Assembly: GCA_013365365.1 (NCBI GenBank)
Contig: JABVXU010000011.1
Location: forward strand, 124,001 to 188,000
Length of the DNA stretch: 64,000 bases
DNA from: Cruorifilaria tuberocauda
Lineage: Eukaryota > Nematoda > Chromadorea > Rhabditida > Onchocercidae
Direction of reading: 5' to 3'
Shown here one piece after another: positions 63,101-64,000 of the stretch; position 1 is the first letter of the stretch, and every line of letters begins with the position of its first letter. The position numbers and the translations under genes are program-made. The notes under the pieces are model-generated. The model was given only the letters and a program-made list of their open reading frames with translations, made no database searches and had not been told where the DNA came from.

Positions 63101-63404
63101 TCTGCAAAAAATGGTAAAAAACTAACTTCGTTCAATCAGCTTATTCCACTTCCAATAGTTTCCTTTAATGGTAACTTTTCTGGGCTAGATAATAGAATTA
63201 TAAAAATTAAGCTTTCCACTGATAAATATCAACGATTCTTTCCAATACTTAATAGATAAATAAAGACGAAAACAAACCTCGCTTAGCTGATTCAGTTTGA
63301 ACCCAATCACGTAACATTAGAAAAGCTCTCCGACGAATGATCGGCTCACCAGATGCTAACTTCTGTGCAAAAATAATTTCTATTTCGTTCAATTCCGGAT
63401 CCAT
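60179..63404 (-). CDS. RRP1: ribosomal RNA processing protein 1 (RRP1/Nop52 family)
   Basis: Nucleolar protein of the Nop52/RRP1 family, which in yeast and animals takes part in pre-rRNA processing for the large ribosomal subunit. Exons, in transcript order: 63404-63278, 63101-62878, 62202-62091, 61931-61863, 61730-61658, 61269-61143, 60944-60847, 60371-60179. All phases agree, giving 340 residues. The start ATG follows a TTTTTTTAG acceptor by 5 bases, as for a trans-spliced gene. Family landmarks: FAQKLASGEPIIRRRAF (about 12-28), LTKGLHYVMWMQDK (52-65), DRWRMDKFLM (108-117), a FASIYLDELDGAG block (about 165-177) and GLGPDQVTELLKPYVELLADG (about 178-198). The C-terminal third is rich in Lys and Arg (RKKAKVALKNKKIKSR at the end), as expected for a nucleolar-targeting tail. 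The protein is shorter than the human one because of a short tail; the core domain looks complete. Confidence 0.92.
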
Positions 63405-64000
63405 CAGATCTAAAAAAATAACCTTTTTACTTGAATAATTAGAATTCAGAATGATAACTCGGATTCATTTCATTATTTTCTTTGATTCAGTGTAACTTTT
63501 CTTTTTATTTATTAATATTGAAATAGAAGAAAAGTGCAACCATATTTAATTTAAAATTTCAATCCGTTACTGGTCAGCTCTAAAATTAAGGGAAAGAGTA
63601 TTATTTCGAAAGACACTTTTCATCCAGTATATTGTGAAGTATAAAAACTACAATATTCTGAATAAGGCAAAAAGGCAAAAAGAAAAACATGATGATTTCT
63701 CATAAATTTGAAGAAAATGATCAATTCACCAGAATTATTATGTAAACTACTATCGTAAAAATATTAATGCTAAATAAAACTTTCTTTAATTACTAAAAAT
63801 TTTTCAAGAATTACAGCGATTTCGTCAGAAAAGTTCATAAAAAGCAACAGTGCAATATGACAATATCTATCTATTGACTGCTCAAGCAATTACTGGTAAT
63901 TTATGATTTAAGAAGTTTAAACTTAATTGTTATCCTAAAATTTGCTATTTGCAAGTGAGAGAATGAAGAATTTCAGAGCAAGTTAATGCTGCCAATTAAT
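63405..64000. other. upstream flank of RRP1
   Basis: AT-rich sequence containing the outron/promoter side of RRP1. No further exon was recognised before the window ends. Confidence 0.5.

Noticed and set aside
1..64000. CRISPR arrays, rRNA genes, tRNA genes, spliced-leader gene, intact transposase
   Set aside because: I looked for their hallmarks and saw none; a tRNA scan program would be needed to exclude tRNAs with certainty.

Overview
This is a window of AT-rich, intron-containing eukaryotic DNA, most likely from a filarial nematode. Short exons end in GT and resume after T-rich nematode-type acceptors (TTTTCAG, TTTTTAG). Several start codons sit a few bases after such an acceptor, as expected for spliced-leader trans-splicing. 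A decayed piece of Wolbachia-like bacterial DNA lies in the window, which fits a filarial host. I cannot tell the species. Exon models below were read by hand from splice signals and phase agreement; nothing was searched or aligned by computer.

Layout. 1-7.9 kb: no convincing gene. 7.9-8.45 kb: a coding-like plus-strand patch whose frame breaks at a T run. 10.85-19.91 kb: a large minus-strand gene with about 24 exons and 1,240 residues. It encodes eight zinc fingers arranged as four two-finger modules, with acidic, Ala-rich and Thr/Ser/Pro-rich linkers. 20-47.4 kb: a gene-poor stretch. It holds a GC-richer, repeat-laden island (23.6-25.9 kb), isolated weak exon candidates (32.3-32.9, 35.3 and 40.6-41.1 kb), a 60-bp direct repeat and a decayed tandem array (44.56-45.03 kb).

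47.49-51.48 kb: a plus-strand, seven-exon, seven-transmembrane receptor of the FMRFamide-receptor-like class (441 residues). 53.0-53.45 kb: a small, ambiguous minus-strand coding patch. 54.17-57.34 kb: a plus-strand six-exon gene for a 275-residue protein with one zinc-finger pair. Interleaved with it on the minus strand is a two-exon gene for a 59-residue membrane microprotein, each exon lying in an intron of the zinc-finger gene.

58.08-58.97 kb: broken copies of bacterial mraY and rnhB, side by side in the same orientation, interpreted as a nuclear Wolbachia transfer. 59.41-59.73 kb: the first part of a DEG/ENaC channel with frame breaks. 59.88-60.07 kb: an unassigned coding-like patch. 60.18-63.40 kb: a complete minus-strand eight-exon gene for the nucleolar rRNA-processing protein RRP1/Nop52 (340 residues).

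The genes show no common pathway: two putative zinc-finger regulators, a neuropeptide-type receptor, a ribosome-biogenesis factor and a channel remnant. The most unusual features are the bacterial insert next to a decaying channel gene, and the microprotein gene threaded antisense through the introns of a zinc-finger gene.
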